From NCBI GenBank assembly GCA_030646755.1, contig JAUSKU010000099.1:1-33574 (forward strand): a stretch of 33,574 bases of DNA. Reading direction: 5' to 3'. Made by a program: the position numbers and the translations under genes. Each line of letters begins with the position of its first letter. Position 1 is the first letter of the stretch. The DNA is from Deltaproteobacteria bacterium (GTDB lineage: Bacteria; Desulfobacterota; JAENJC01). A model generated the notes under the pieces. It searched no databases, was not told the origin of the DNA, and worked only from the letters and a program-made list of their open reading frames with translations. Below are positions 25,200 through 33,552 of this stretch, piece after piece.

Positions 25200-28100
25200 T
25201 TTTTCCCCTCCACAACCGCAATCTCCTCCGGCGTGAGGCCGTAAAGCTCATAGACCATTTCATCTATCTGCTTTTCAAGGACGGAGGTGTCAACCGCCCC
25301 TTTATTCCCCTCCTTGCTAAGGAGGGGTGCCGAAGGCGGGGTGGTTTTGGCGGCAAGGATTTGGGCAACGAGATCCACAATCGGCGTTTGCTTGTCCATT
25401 GGGATGTCGGGAATGGGCAGTTGTTTCCAGTCGTCAGGATACAATTGAACATTATTTCTGCGATTGGCTCTTAGGAATTCTTTTGCAGATGCTGAGTTAA
25501 TAACGCCAAGCAGAAACTTAATAGCGAATCGCTGACTGATTTTTTCTAATTCTTCCCGTATTGGTAGTTCTGGGCGGTTAGGCTTTTCGCCTATATAGCG
25601 AGCTACCTTTTTAATTGAAGCGTTTCTGACATTATATAACCTATGCCATGGAGCGGCGACGAAAATGCCATGATTGCAATAAAGTCTTTCCGTATCAATT
25701 GCCCCTCTGATATCCCCAACCATTGGGAGCATCAATTTTTCTTCTTGTTCGTATAACTCCACAAAAGTCTTTCTTCTAAACATTCCAGGCGCTCGATTCG
25801 TTCCCCATTCTATAAACTTATAGTTTCCAAAAATCCATCGCTCAAGATCCTTACCTTCAACGAAAGGTTTTGGGTGTTTTGTATCTTTTTTATCGCTTAA
25901 TAAATCCTTAATTGTGAAGGCGCCTTGTGCTACTTTTTCATCAGCGTTTACAACCATTCCTACGCTAATATAGCAAATGTCTTCAAGAGGCAGCATCGGA
26001 TTGGCAAACTGTTGTTTTTCGCCTTCTTCTGGGAAGAACGCCCTGCAACTAAGGTTTTGCTGCTTGTCTGTAGGCAATGTTTTTACTTTGCCAAACTCCT
26101 CTTCATGCACCTGACGTACCGGGCGGTTGGCTGTGCCGTCAGCCTTCTGGAAGAAGTAGACAATATTATGTACACCTGCATCAAATACTTTGATCTTGCT
26201 CAAGAAGTCCAGGCGGAGAATCCGACTATTACGCAGGAACCATTCCTGTGATTTCTGGGCATACTTGGAGTGGCAGTAGGCATCGGAGACGATCATGGTT
26301 GTTACGCCGTTTGGCTTGAGGAATTTGTAGCCAAGTTCTATGAATGGAATAAAGAGGTCCCACTTCTCCCACAAGGTTTCATAGCGCTTGCTCTCGATAA
26401 TCCGTTTGCGGAGCGCAAGGTGTTCCTCTCCTGCATCCGCCCGCACATATGGCGGATTCCCAATCACAATATCAAAGCCGTCCTTAATTCCAAACATCCA
26501 CTCAGGGTCAAACCAGGGGGAAGAGTTGTATTGATCGTAAATATCGAAAACAGCGATATTGTCGGCGTCCTTATTAGCCCACCCGCTGCTCTTGAGTAAT
26601 GCCGCTATCTTCTGGCGGATTGCCTTGTCTCGTTTCTGGCATTGCAGCTTTTCTTTCCGGCTCTTTGCTTCAAAGTGCTGATGCCTTACCTGACGCAACT
26701 CTTTTTTCAGCGTCTCAATTTCACCGGGCATTAAGACAAGCTGAGTCGGCTTGTCCAGCCCTATCAGGGTGTTTGCCGCCACAAACTTGGTTTCTAAATT
26801 TGGCAAGGGGCGTATCCCCCTGTTTTCCGCCCACTCCCTCTCTTTCTGGTCAACCACCAGCGAAATGAAGAAACGGAGCTTGGATATCTGGACGGCTATG
26901 CTCTGGATATCCACGCCATATATGCAGTTTTCAATCAGGTAAAGCTTACGGCCATAGTCGCCCGCGTTGTTTTCAAAGGTCTCGTTTATCTCCATCAGTT
27001 TATCTTCACGAATCTTGACGTCACCTATGTTAAACGCCTCTTCGGTGTCTCGGATGGCCTTCATCTTTTGCAGTTCGCGCCACCGGAGATTCTTTTCATC
27101 CAGTTTGCCGAGGAGATAGACCAGTTTATGCAGGACGCCCATAGGGAAAGCGCCGGAGCCGCAGGCAGGGTCAAGTATCTTGCAATGGTCAATGGCAAAT
27201 ATAAGGCGTTGGACCTCCTGTTCGTTGAAGGGATGCGGGTCGTCGTTGTAATGGATGAGATGCCGCAGAGCTGCTTCCAGTTCATCTTCCTTCCCCGTCC
27301 ACCGGCTTTTATTTGTGGTCTCGGTAAACGTGAGCTGGCCTCCTGGTACATCGTTGGCGAACATTTTAGCCTGGATTGCCCCAAAATCGAAATAGATGGG
27401 ATTTGTTGACAGGAGCTGCGTCTTCAGGTAGGCAATGAGGGATTCATCCACCATGTAGTTCACGATCTCCCTCGGCGTATAGAAAGAGCCTGTCTGCTTC
27501 CGGGCGGTGCTCTCTGTCTCAGGATTGTAATATGCCAAAAGATTTTCAAATACCTTCCCCAACAGTTCAGGGTCAAGGGCGATCTCTTCTTCTATGGGCG
27601 TATTCTCTTCAATGGTGAACTTGTAGTCTTCAAATATCTCTATGATGCCTCGGAACTTCTCGTTGTTCTTCTTAAAGCCGTAAGATTCGGTCAGGTCAAC
27701 AATCCGTTCTTTGCCGAAGAAGAGACAATCCGGCACAAAGGGGACCTTCTTGGAATTCCGGCTGAAGCCGTCCACATATTCAACCTTGGATGTCTCCTCG
27801 TTTTCTTTGTCCAGACAATCAAATAAACCGCCGTTCAGGAAGGGGATGTCTTTAAAGAGTTTGCTGATCTCCGTTTCGGGGATATTGAACAGGGATGCGT
27901 AACGATAAAGGGTTTTCACACCATACTGTTCCTTGTTCTCATGAAAGGAGCCTGCAACGACAAACCCTCTCTCATTCATCTTCTGGTTCAGGGTTCCGAA
28001 AAAGAGGTTTTGCAGGATGGCAGGATAGTAGTCTCTGGCCTTCTCGCTGTCAGGGTCAAACCCCTTCAGGATTTTCCTGAGGGAAGTTTTATCGAATAGA

Positions 28101-28957
28101 TTTTCCCCGACAAGGTTCTTTTCCTTCAAAAACCAGACAAATATCAGACGGGTAATGAGGCGGATGAGGTTGATCTGGTGGTTCCGTTTTTCTTCAATCC
28201 TCCTGTCGTTAGGGAACTGAACATGGCTTTGAGCCCAGAAGAACCAGTTGGCAAGCTCCTGGAAGAAGCGCTTGTTAAGCTCTCTGGTATCAAGGGTCTT
28301 CTGCCATGCGTTGTGCAGTTCGACGAAGTTGGTGAAGCCCGGCCTCTTTTTGAGTTCATCAAACGAAAGATCAAAAAGTATCTCGATATGCGCCCTGTGC
28401 GGGTTATCAATTCTTATGTCCTTAATCAGCGTAACCTTTTCCAGTACGTCCCTGCCTTCATCCCTCTTGTGCAACCTGCGGTTGATGACAGAAAGGGTCA
28501 GGGTAGAGACAGGTTTCAAACCTGTCTCTACAACACCGTGTTTGAACAAAATCATCACCGGCATCGGGAATAATCGGTTTATCTCGCGGGTGATGTGGCT
28601 TAGTTCGGTGCGGCTGTATTGCGGCTTGCTCAGTTCAATGGCAAAGAATAGGTACGACTCAATGACGGCATTGTCTACCCTTCGTGTGTCAAAAAGGCTC
28701 GTCTGTTTCAGCACCTCTTCTTTTGAAAGCTGGAAGAGAAGGTCAATATGCCTCCAATCGCCTACCAGGGCCTTCTTTTCGTCAAAGCGTGACGCTGGAT
28801 TAATATAGTTTTCTTTGAATGTGGCATAGTCGGGCCTGTCCAACGGTGCCTGGCGTTCGGTATTGTAGCCCAGGGCCTTGAAAAGGTTCAGGGCGTTTTC
28901 AGTCAGGTTGCCTTGGGAAAACTGCTGGATGGCGGATTTGATCTGCTCTTTGCTCAT
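25196..28957 (-). CDS. Large Eco57I-like N6-adenine DNA methyltransferase with specificity domain
   Basis: This 1253-residue protein has a long N-terminal region (about 1-585), then an adenine methyltransferase core with motif I ILDPACGSGAFPMG (about 594) and motif IV NPPYVRADAG (about 831). A TaqI-C/target-recognition-like region follows (GKDLERWIFGNYKFIEWG to YPDDWKQLPIPDIP), and a C-terminal QIDEMVYELYGLTPEEI tail. Motif IV NPPY indicates adenine modification. The N-terminal region may contain a nuclease or helicase-contact domain, but I see no clear catalytic set. It follows the first DUF1016 gene by one base and overlaps the second. Two palindromic repeats lie in frame inside it (28503-28531 and 25292-25346). 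It is the probable M/S component of a split restriction system with the PLD-SNF2 protein. Confidence 0.9.
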   Translation of the reverse strand: MSKEQIKSAIQQFSQGNLTENALNLFKALGYNTERQAPLDRPDYATFKENYINPASRFDEKKALVGDWRHIDLLFQLSKEEVLKQTSLFDTRRVDNAVIESYLFFAIELSKPQYSRTELSHITREINRLFPMPVMILFKHGVVETGLKPVSTLTLSVINRRLHKRDEGRDVLEKVTLIKDIRIDNPHRAHIEILFDLSFDELKKRPGFTNFVELHNAWQKTLDTRELNKRFFQELANWFFWAQSHVQFPNDRRIEEKRNHQINLIRLITRLIFVWFLKEKNLVGENLFDKTSLRKILKGFDPDSEKARDYYPAILQNLFFGTLNQKMNERGFVVAGSFHENKEQYGVKTLYRYASLFNIPETEISKLFKDIPFLNGGLFDCLDKENEETSKVEYVDGFSRNSKKVPFVPDCLFFGKERIVDLTESYGFKKNNEKFRGIIEIFEDYKFTIEENTPIEEEIALDPELLGKVFENLLAYYNPETESTARKQTGSFYTPREIVNYMVDESLIAYLKTQLLSTNPIYFDFGAIQAKMFANDVPGGQLTFTETTNKSRWTGKEDELEAALRHLIHYNDDPHPFNEQEVQRLIFAIDHCKILDPACGSGAFPMGVLHKLVYLLGKLDEKNLRWRELQKMKAIRDTEEAFNIGDVKIREDKLMEINETFENNAGDYGRKLYLIENCIYGVDIQSIAVQISKLRFFISLVVDQKEREWAENRGIRPLPNLETKFVAANTLIGLDKPTQLVLMPGEIETLKKELRQVRHQHFEAKSRKEKLQCQKRDKAIRQKIAALLKSSGWANKDADNIAVFDIYDQYNSSPWFDPEWMFGIKDGFDIVIGNPPYVRADAGEEHLALRKRIIESKRYETLWEKWDLFIPFIELGYKFLKPNGVTTMIVSDAYCHSKYAQKSQEWFLRNSRILRLDFLSKIKVFDAGVHNIVYFFQKADGTANRPVRQVHEEEFGKVKTLPTDKQQNLSCRAFFPEEGEKQQFANPMLPLEDICYISVGMVVNADEKVAQGAFTIKDLLSDKKDTKHPKPFVEGKDLERWIFGNYKFIEWGTNRAPGMFRRKTFVELYEQEEKLMLPMVGDIRGAIDTERLYCNHGIFVAAPWHRLYNVRNASIKKVARYIGEKPNRPELPIREELEKISQRFAIKFLLGVINSASAKEFLRANRRNNVQLYPDDWKQLPIPDIPMDKQTPIVDLVAQILAAKTTPPSAPLLSKEGNKGAVDTSVLEKQIDEMVYELYGLTPEEIAVVEGKK
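25292..25346. repeat. Palindromic element in frame in the methyltransferase gene (3' end)
   Basis: Outer arms aaccgcccc and ggggtggtt (8 of 9 paired) enclose a perfect 9-bp hairpin cccctcctt/aaggagggg with a 3-base loop. The 18 bases 25324-25341 also occur at 12043-12060. It encodes TPPSAPLLSKEGNKGAV in the protein. Confidence 0.8.
28503..28531. repeat. Palindromic element in frame in the methyltransferase gene (5' part)
   Basis: Perfect 14-bp inverted repeat with one-base loop: gtagagacaggttt (28503-28516) and aaacctgtctctac (28518-28531). It encodes VVETGLKPVST, which interrupts an otherwise continuous strand (LFKHG then LTLSVINRRLHKRD). Confidence 0.85.
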
Positions 28958-28958
28958 A

Positions 28959-30083
28959 TCAGAATTGTTCTAACTCCTTGCGTATGAAGTTCTCCAACTG
29001 TTCCTTGGACGGCAGTTCCACCATATACCGGGACACAAACAAGGCATTGTCCATTCCGGCTGTGGCGTATTGCACCAGGGCGTCGTTTTTATTGGTCACA
29101 AGCAGTATGCCTACAGGCGGGTTATCATCCGGCCTCATGACCTCAGCCTTGAAGTAGTTCAGATAGGTGTTGAGCTGTCCAGCATTAATATGGTTGAACT
29201 CCTCTACTTTAAGCTCCACAAGTACGTGGCATTTAAGGATGCGGTGGTAGAAAACCAGGTCTACAAATAAATATTCATCTCCAATAAGGATGCGCTTTTG
29301 ACGCCCTTCAAGGCAGAAGCCATGCCCCATTTCCAGTAAAAACCCTTGCAGGTGGTCAAGCATGGCCTGTTCCAGATCGCTTTCTTCTACCAGTCCTATT
29401 TGCGGAAGCCCCAGGAACTCAAAGGTGTAGATGTTTTTGATGTAATCGGAGGGTCTGGCCGGGGTCTCAACGGATTCTTTCACCAGTCTTGCCAGTTTTT
29501 CCTTGTCCTGAGACATCCCCATGCGCTCAAAATAGAGTGAGCTTATCTGCCTCTTCAGTTCCCGCACACTCCAGTTTCCCTTAATGGTCTCAATTTCGTA
29601 GAAGGTGCGCTTGAGGGGATCGTCCACTGTGAGCAGAAGAGTAATGTGTGAAAAGGATAAGCGACTGATGAGTTTTTCAGGTGGAACTTGTAAGTCAAGG
29701 GGAAACGATTTGGCAGTCGCCGACTGCCGAATTTCTATTTGTCGATTTTCTGAAATAAATAATTGGGCAGACGCTGTCTGCCCAATCTTACCCTGGAATT
29801 GGGCAATCACTGTCTGCCCAATTTGAGGGTAAGCCACGTAAAACTGACGAAACAATTTCAGGTTTCTAAAAGACAAACCTTCTTCGTTAAGATTCCTGGC
29901 TAATTGTTCTAATAATTTTTCCCCGTACTGCGCCCGGTCTTCCCCTTTTTGTTCATATTCAACAATGTAATATCCAATAAGCCAGTTGCGGACGGTGAGG
30001 AGTTTGTTCACCGCCTTGGCTGCGTTGTCCTGCAATTGCAGGTGGGTGCTTTTAATGCTGTCGAGTAATAGGTTGAAATTCAT
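28959..30083 (-). CDS. DUF1016 (YhcG-type) PD-(D/E)xK nuclease, first copy
   Basis: This 374-residue protein has the DUF1016 N-terminal domain (VRNWLIGYYIVEYEQKGEDR, LARNLNEEGLSFRNLKLFRQFY) and the C-terminal nuclease with EYLFVDLVFYHRILKCHVLVELK (about residues 270-290). Between them, residues 86-125 hold repeated IGQTVIAQ, IGQTASAQ and IRQSATAK units encoded by palindromic DNA. It begins four bases after the helicase gene and ends one base before the methyltransferase gene, with little ribosome binding site of its own, so it is translated by coupling. Despite the same architecture, it is well diverged from the second copy; this is not a recent duplication. Confidence 0.92.
   Translation of the reverse strand: MNFNLLLDSIKSTHLQLQDNAAKAVNKLLTVRNWLIGYYIVEYEQKGEDRAQYGEKLLEQLARNLNEEGLSFRNLKLFRQFYVAYPQIGQTVIAQFQGKIGQTASAQLFISENRQIEIRQSATAKSFPLDLQVPPEKLISRLSFSHITLLLTVDDPLKRTFYEIETIKGNWSVRELKRQISSLYFERMGMSQDKEKLARLVKESVETPARPSDYIKNIYTFEFLGLPQIGLVEESDLEQAMLDHLQGFLLEMGHGFCLEGRQKRILIGDEYLFVDLVFYHRILKCHVLVELKVEEFNHINAGQLNTYLNYFKAEVMRPDDNPPVGILLVTNKNDALVQYATAGMDNALFVSRYMVELPSKEQLENFIRKELEQF
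29712..29822. repeat. Palindromic tandem units in the first DUF1016 gene
   Basis: Three inverted repeats: ggcagtcg-c-cgactgcc (29712-29728, perfect); attgggcagac-gct-gtctgcccaat (29762-29786, perfect 11 bp); and attgggcaatc-act-gtctgcccaat (29798-29822, two mismatches). The last two are offset by exactly 36 bases, so they repeat in frame as 12-residue units. Confidence 0.85.
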
Positions 30084-30087
30084 ATCG

Positions 30088-33000
30088 TTATTTTATCACC
30101 AGCCACGTCACAAGTTCAAAACCATTCACATCATTGACCTGCTTTGACTTCGGGATAAGCAATGCCCCACGGTCTGATGTGAGTTTCAGGCTGCTGCGCT
30201 TTTTGAAGGTGCGGCTTATCTCAAAAACGGCCTTTTCCAACAGATCGTTGTATCTCGCCATGTCGCTGCCGTTTCCGGTCTCTTCGTTAAAGATGGCACA
30301 CAATGGTTCAAAAGCCTTTTCGTTCCCCCCCGCCAGCATTCTGAACATCTCAAGCACCTGCTTCGCCTGGGTAAAATTAAACCTCACCTCACCGTCATCC
30401 CTGATATAGATAAGAAAGCATGGTTGCAGCGGGTTTACCGTTTCATTGCCGGAGGTGTCTCCGGTCTGTCTGAGGCAGAAGACCACACCAGGCCTTATTA
30501 TCTGGCTTTCCTGCGGAGATGGGACAACGGCGTATAAACCAAGAGGGGCATCTTCCAACTGCTTTTTGTTGGCCTCTATGTAGCTTGCAAGCTCAATGCG
30601 GAAGTCATCGAGTGTAAATTCGCTGAGGGAGACTCCGTCCGTTACGTCTTCCAGGTCGAGCACCTCGTCCTTTAATCTCTTTAGTTGCTTGTCGCGGTAT
30701 TTGAGGTCTACTTCTATCATGTCCCTGATCTCATCCTGGAGGAGGTTGTCGTCGCTGGTTGCTGCTATGTCAACGAGGGCCATCCGCGCCTCTACCCTGT
30801 CCTTTAATGCAATGTAATTGTCCAGGTCCTTTGTCGGCCAGAAGTTGATGAGATGCACCTTTTTGTTCCTGCTCCCTATCCTGTCAATACGGCCAAAACG
30901 CTGTATGATCCTGACAGGATTCCAGTGGATGTCGTAATTGATCAGGCAGTCGCAGTCCTGGAGGTTCTGCCCCTCAGAGATGCAGTCAGTGGCTATAAGT
31001 ATGTCAATCTCTCCTTCCTGCGGCATAGAGCGCATCTTGTCCCTGTTTTTGGATACCGGCGAAAAGTTCGTGAGGATGTGGTTGTAATCACTATTCCCGA
31101 AGGTGGTTTTATTCCCGCCTGTGCCGCCTGATACCAAGGCAATATGAACCCGCAGTTCATTTACGGCAAATTTATTCAATGCATCGTAAAGGTAATGAGC
31201 CGTGTCCGCAAATGCGGTAAATACAAGTATCTTCCGGTTCAGCTTACCGTCTTTATTTGTGGTAGGGTTATTGACCTTGTCTTTAATTATATCTCTCAAC
31301 TCCGCCAGCTTTGCATCCCTTTCCGCTGTAACCTTTACAGCCTCACGATAAAGGGAATCAAGCTGCTCGCGGTCTTTGGCAAGGTCAATAAGCCATCTAT
31401 CGAGGTCAAGGTCGCGGAGGTCAAACTTGATCTTTCCGCCGACCTCCCATGCATCCTCAAGTTCTTCGTCTTCTTTGTCTCTCACACCAAGGTCGTCAAA
31501 CTCTATCTCCCCATCCTTTTCTGCCTTCGCATTGAAGCGTCCTATCTTTTTTTCAAGCTCTCCTATCTTGGCAACCGTCCTTTCCATAGAGGTCGCAAAG
31601 GATGAAACGGAGCTTTCAAGGCGTTTAAGGAAATTGACCTTCATCATCCCGATAAGGTAATGCTCTCGATTGGCCTGGGTGAAGTTTTTTACACCTCTAC
31701 CTTCATACTTGTCCCTGAATTCATCCTTTACATATGCCGATGGGTTGAAAAGGGACAGGTTGTAGTTGTGTATCTCTTTGTTTAACTGGTCGTAAGACAT
31801 GAACTTATTCTCAAGGTCAATAAAGGGATGGACCGACTTCGGCCTTTCCCGTTTAGGAAACTCCCCTATCTTTTCAATGGTCTCTTTGTAGTATTTCTGG
31901 ATATGTTTCCTGGAACGGGCAATGGTCAGCTCGTCAAGGAGCTTAAAGAACGAAGAATCCAGCTTTTCCAGCAGGTTGCGAACATCGCGGTTCTGTTGTT
32001 TAGACCAGTGAGTGAAGTTCGTCTGTGCGTTCTTAAGGGTCTCCCCAACACTTTTAATGTTGAGTGATTCGGAAAAAGCATGGTCCCTGTCTTCGGTAAT
32101 AAAGGAAACCTGGTTTCTCAGGTCTTTCAGGTTGTTGTTCACAGGGGTCGCAGAAAGCATGAGAACCTTTGTCTTGATTCCGCCCTTTATGACATGCTCC
32201 ATGAGCCTTTCATAGCGGCTCATCCTTATGAGATTCCCTTCTTCATCCTTCTTTCCCTTGGTGTTGTTCCTGAAGTTGTGGGATTCGTCTATTACCACAA
32301 GGCCGAAATTACCCCAGTTTATGTTGCCGAGGTCAATGTCCCCTGATTTGCCTCCGTCCCGGCTCAGATCCGTGTGGCAGAGGACTGTATAACAGAAGCG
32401 GTCGCTGATAAACGGGTTCAGTTCGGTATTGTTATGGGCCTGATAGATGGTCCAGTTCTCGCGCAGCTTCTTGGGGCAAAGGACCAGGACGTTCTGGTTC
32501 AAAAGCTCGAAGTACTTGATTATCGCCAGGGCCTCAAAGGTCTTGCCAAGCCCCACGCTGTCGGCAATTATGCAGCCGTTATGCGTCAGTATCTTGTTTA
32601 TGGCGCCCTTTACCCCGTCCTTCTGGAATTCAAAGAGGGCATTCCATATCTTGGCGTCGAAAAAGTTTGTCTTTACATCAAGCAGACCGCCTGTCTTCTG
32701 ATCTTTAAGGAACTTTTCAAATACATGATAAAGTGTCTTGTAGTAGATAAACTGAGGTGAGTTCTCCTGGTACAGTTGCTCAAGGTAGCCAAGGACTTCA
32801 GCCTTCACATCCTCAACCATTTCTTTATTTTCCCAAAGCTCATGGAACCAATTTTTAAGGTCGGACCTGTCCCTGTCGCTATCCATTTCAAGATTAAGCT
32901 CAATGTTCGGGTTTGCGCCGTAACCGAGGCCACTGACCGTAAAATTGGAACTGCCGACCAGTGCCTTCTCTATGCCGCTGTTGTCAACATGGTACATCTT

Positions 33001-33369
33001 TCCGTGAAGGAGGTTTGCCTGCTTTATGGATTTGATATCCACCTTGTCCTTGATCCAATCGGCGCACTCCCTGGCGAGGCTCTTTTGCTGGAGCCTGTAC
33101 CGGAGAGACAGCTTTTCATCCTCAATCTTAAAGGACCTGGTATCGGTTTTATCAGGGTCAAGATTTTTGACAAAACGAGGCTCGCCAAAGAGGAAGTTGA
33201 GATGGTCAATATTTTGAAGTTTGTCTTTTAACTGCTCAAAGGCATAGATAGTGAAATAAGCGGAAACAAAGGAGAGCTTAGAACCCTCCTGAATTCTTTC
33301 CTTGAGAAAGTCCCCGACCTTGCCCCTTCCCTGATTGTCCCTGATTGCTGATTGCAAATTATGCGGCAT
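30088..33369 (-). CDS. PLD-domain SNF2-family helicase (restriction/translocase subunit)
   Basis: This 1093-residue protein combines an N-terminal phospholipase-D-type nuclease with an SF2/SNF2 motor. The PLD motif is HGKMYHVDNSG...LVGSSNF (about residues 122-140; H, K and the downstream GSxN all visible). Motor motifs are Walker A DSVGLGKTFEAL (about 270), the DESH form of motif II in VVIDESHNFRN (about 358), SATPVNNN (motif III), and motif VI RFGRIDRIGSRN (about 826), with ISEGQNLQDCD before it. ATG 33369 is used; a TTG at 33390 with GAGG upstream is an alternative and would add seven residues. It opens the island operon. It is probably the nucleolytic translocase partner of the downstream methyltransferase, as in split ISP/IIG-like systems; DISARM- or BREX-specific partners are not seen. 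Confidence 0.92.
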   Translation of the reverse strand: MPHNLQSAIRDNQGRGKVGDFLKERIQEGSKLSFVSAYFTIYAFEQLKDKLQNIDHLNFLFGEPRFVKNLDPDKTDTRSFKIEDEKLSLRYRLQQKSLARECADWIKDKVDIKSIKQANLLHGKMYHVDNSGIEKALVGSSNFTVSGLGYGANPNIELNLEMDSDRDRSDLKNWFHELWENKEMVEDVKAEVLGYLEQLYQENSPQFIYYKTLYHVFEKFLKDQKTGGLLDVKTNFFDAKIWNALFEFQKDGVKGAINKILTHNGCIIADSVGLGKTFEALAIIKYFELLNQNVLVLCPKKLRENWTIYQAHNNTELNPFISDRFCYTVLCHTDLSRDGGKSGDIDLGNINWGNFGLVVIDESHNFRNNTKGKKDEEGNLIRMSRYERLMEHVIKGGIKTKVLMLSATPVNNNLKDLRNQVSFITEDRDHAFSESLNIKSVGETLKNAQTNFTHWSKQQNRDVRNLLEKLDSSFFKLLDELTIARSRKHIQKYYKETIEKIGEFPKRERPKSVHPFIDLENKFMSYDQLNKEIHNYNLSLFNPSAYVKDEFRDKYEGRGVKNFTQANREHYLIGMMKVNFLKRLESSVSSFATSMERTVAKIGELEKKIGRFNAKAEKDGEIEFDDLGVRDKEDEELEDAWEVGGKIKFDLRDLDLDRWLIDLAKDREQLDSLYREAVKVTAERDAKLAELRDIIKDKVNNPTTNKDGKLNRKILVFTAFADTAHYLYDALNKFAVNELRVHIALVSGGTGGNKTTFGNSDYNHILTNFSPVSKNRDKMRSMPQEGEIDILIATDCISEGQNLQDCDCLINYDIHWNPVRIIQRFGRIDRIGSRNKKVHLINFWPTKDLDNYIALKDRVEARMALVDIAATSDDNLLQDEIRDMIEVDLKYRDKQLKRLKDEVLDLEDVTDGVSLSEFTLDDFRIELASYIEANKKQLEDAPLGLYAVVPSPQESQIIRPGVVFCLRQTGDTSGNETVNPLQPCFLIYIRDDGEVRFNFTQAKQVLEMFRMLAGGNEKAFEPLCAIFNEETGNGSDMARYNDLLEKAVFEISRTFKKRSSLKLTSDRGALLIPKSKQVNDVNGFELVTWLVIK

Positions 33370-33402
33370 TAAAGCTTTCTCTTCCTCCAATAAATTTGCC
33401 TC

Positions 33403-33432
33403 AATTTACCACAAACCGGGCTGGAGAGACAA
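33403..33432 (-). promoter_or_regulatory. Possible promoter of the island operon
   Basis: On the minus strand TTGTCT (33432-33427) and TAAATT (33408-33403) are 18 bases apart, and the -10 is preceded by TGG (extended -10). Both boxes match at 4/6. The predicted start, near 33396, would leave almost no leader for TTG 33390 and favours ATG 33369. Confidence 0.3.
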
Positions 33433-33472
33433 TACACCCAAATTCCGCGTTAGCTGCCCCATAAAACGCAAA

Positions 33473-33546
33473 AACCCTCTTGGATCCAAGGTTTCAGTGA
33501 GGTATAATCCTCACCTGTGTGGTGAAACCAAAAATCCAGGAGGGTT
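33473..33546 (+). promoter_or_regulatory. Nested hairpin holding the transposase promoter and pairing with its ribosome binding site
   Basis: Outer arms 33473-33485 (aaccctcttggat) and 33534-33546 (atccaggagggtt) pair fully in RNA, with one G-U. Middle arms ggtttca (33490-33496) and tgaaacc (33523-33529) pair, as do inner arms gtgagg (33497-33502) and cctcac (33509-33514) around TATAAT. The -10 TATAAT (33503-33508) lies 17 bases after TTGGAT (33480-33485). The 3' outer arm contains the AGGAGGG ribosome binding site. Confidence 0.7.
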
Positions 33547-33552
33547 AAAGAG

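Noticed and set aside
25196..33369. DISARM or BREX system
   Set aside because: A helicase, PLD domain and adenine methyltransferase are present, but DrmA/DrmB, PglZ, BrxC and BrxA-type genes are not, and the PLD domain is fused to the motor rather than separate. The window ends soon after the helicase, so absent partners further right cannot be fully excluded.
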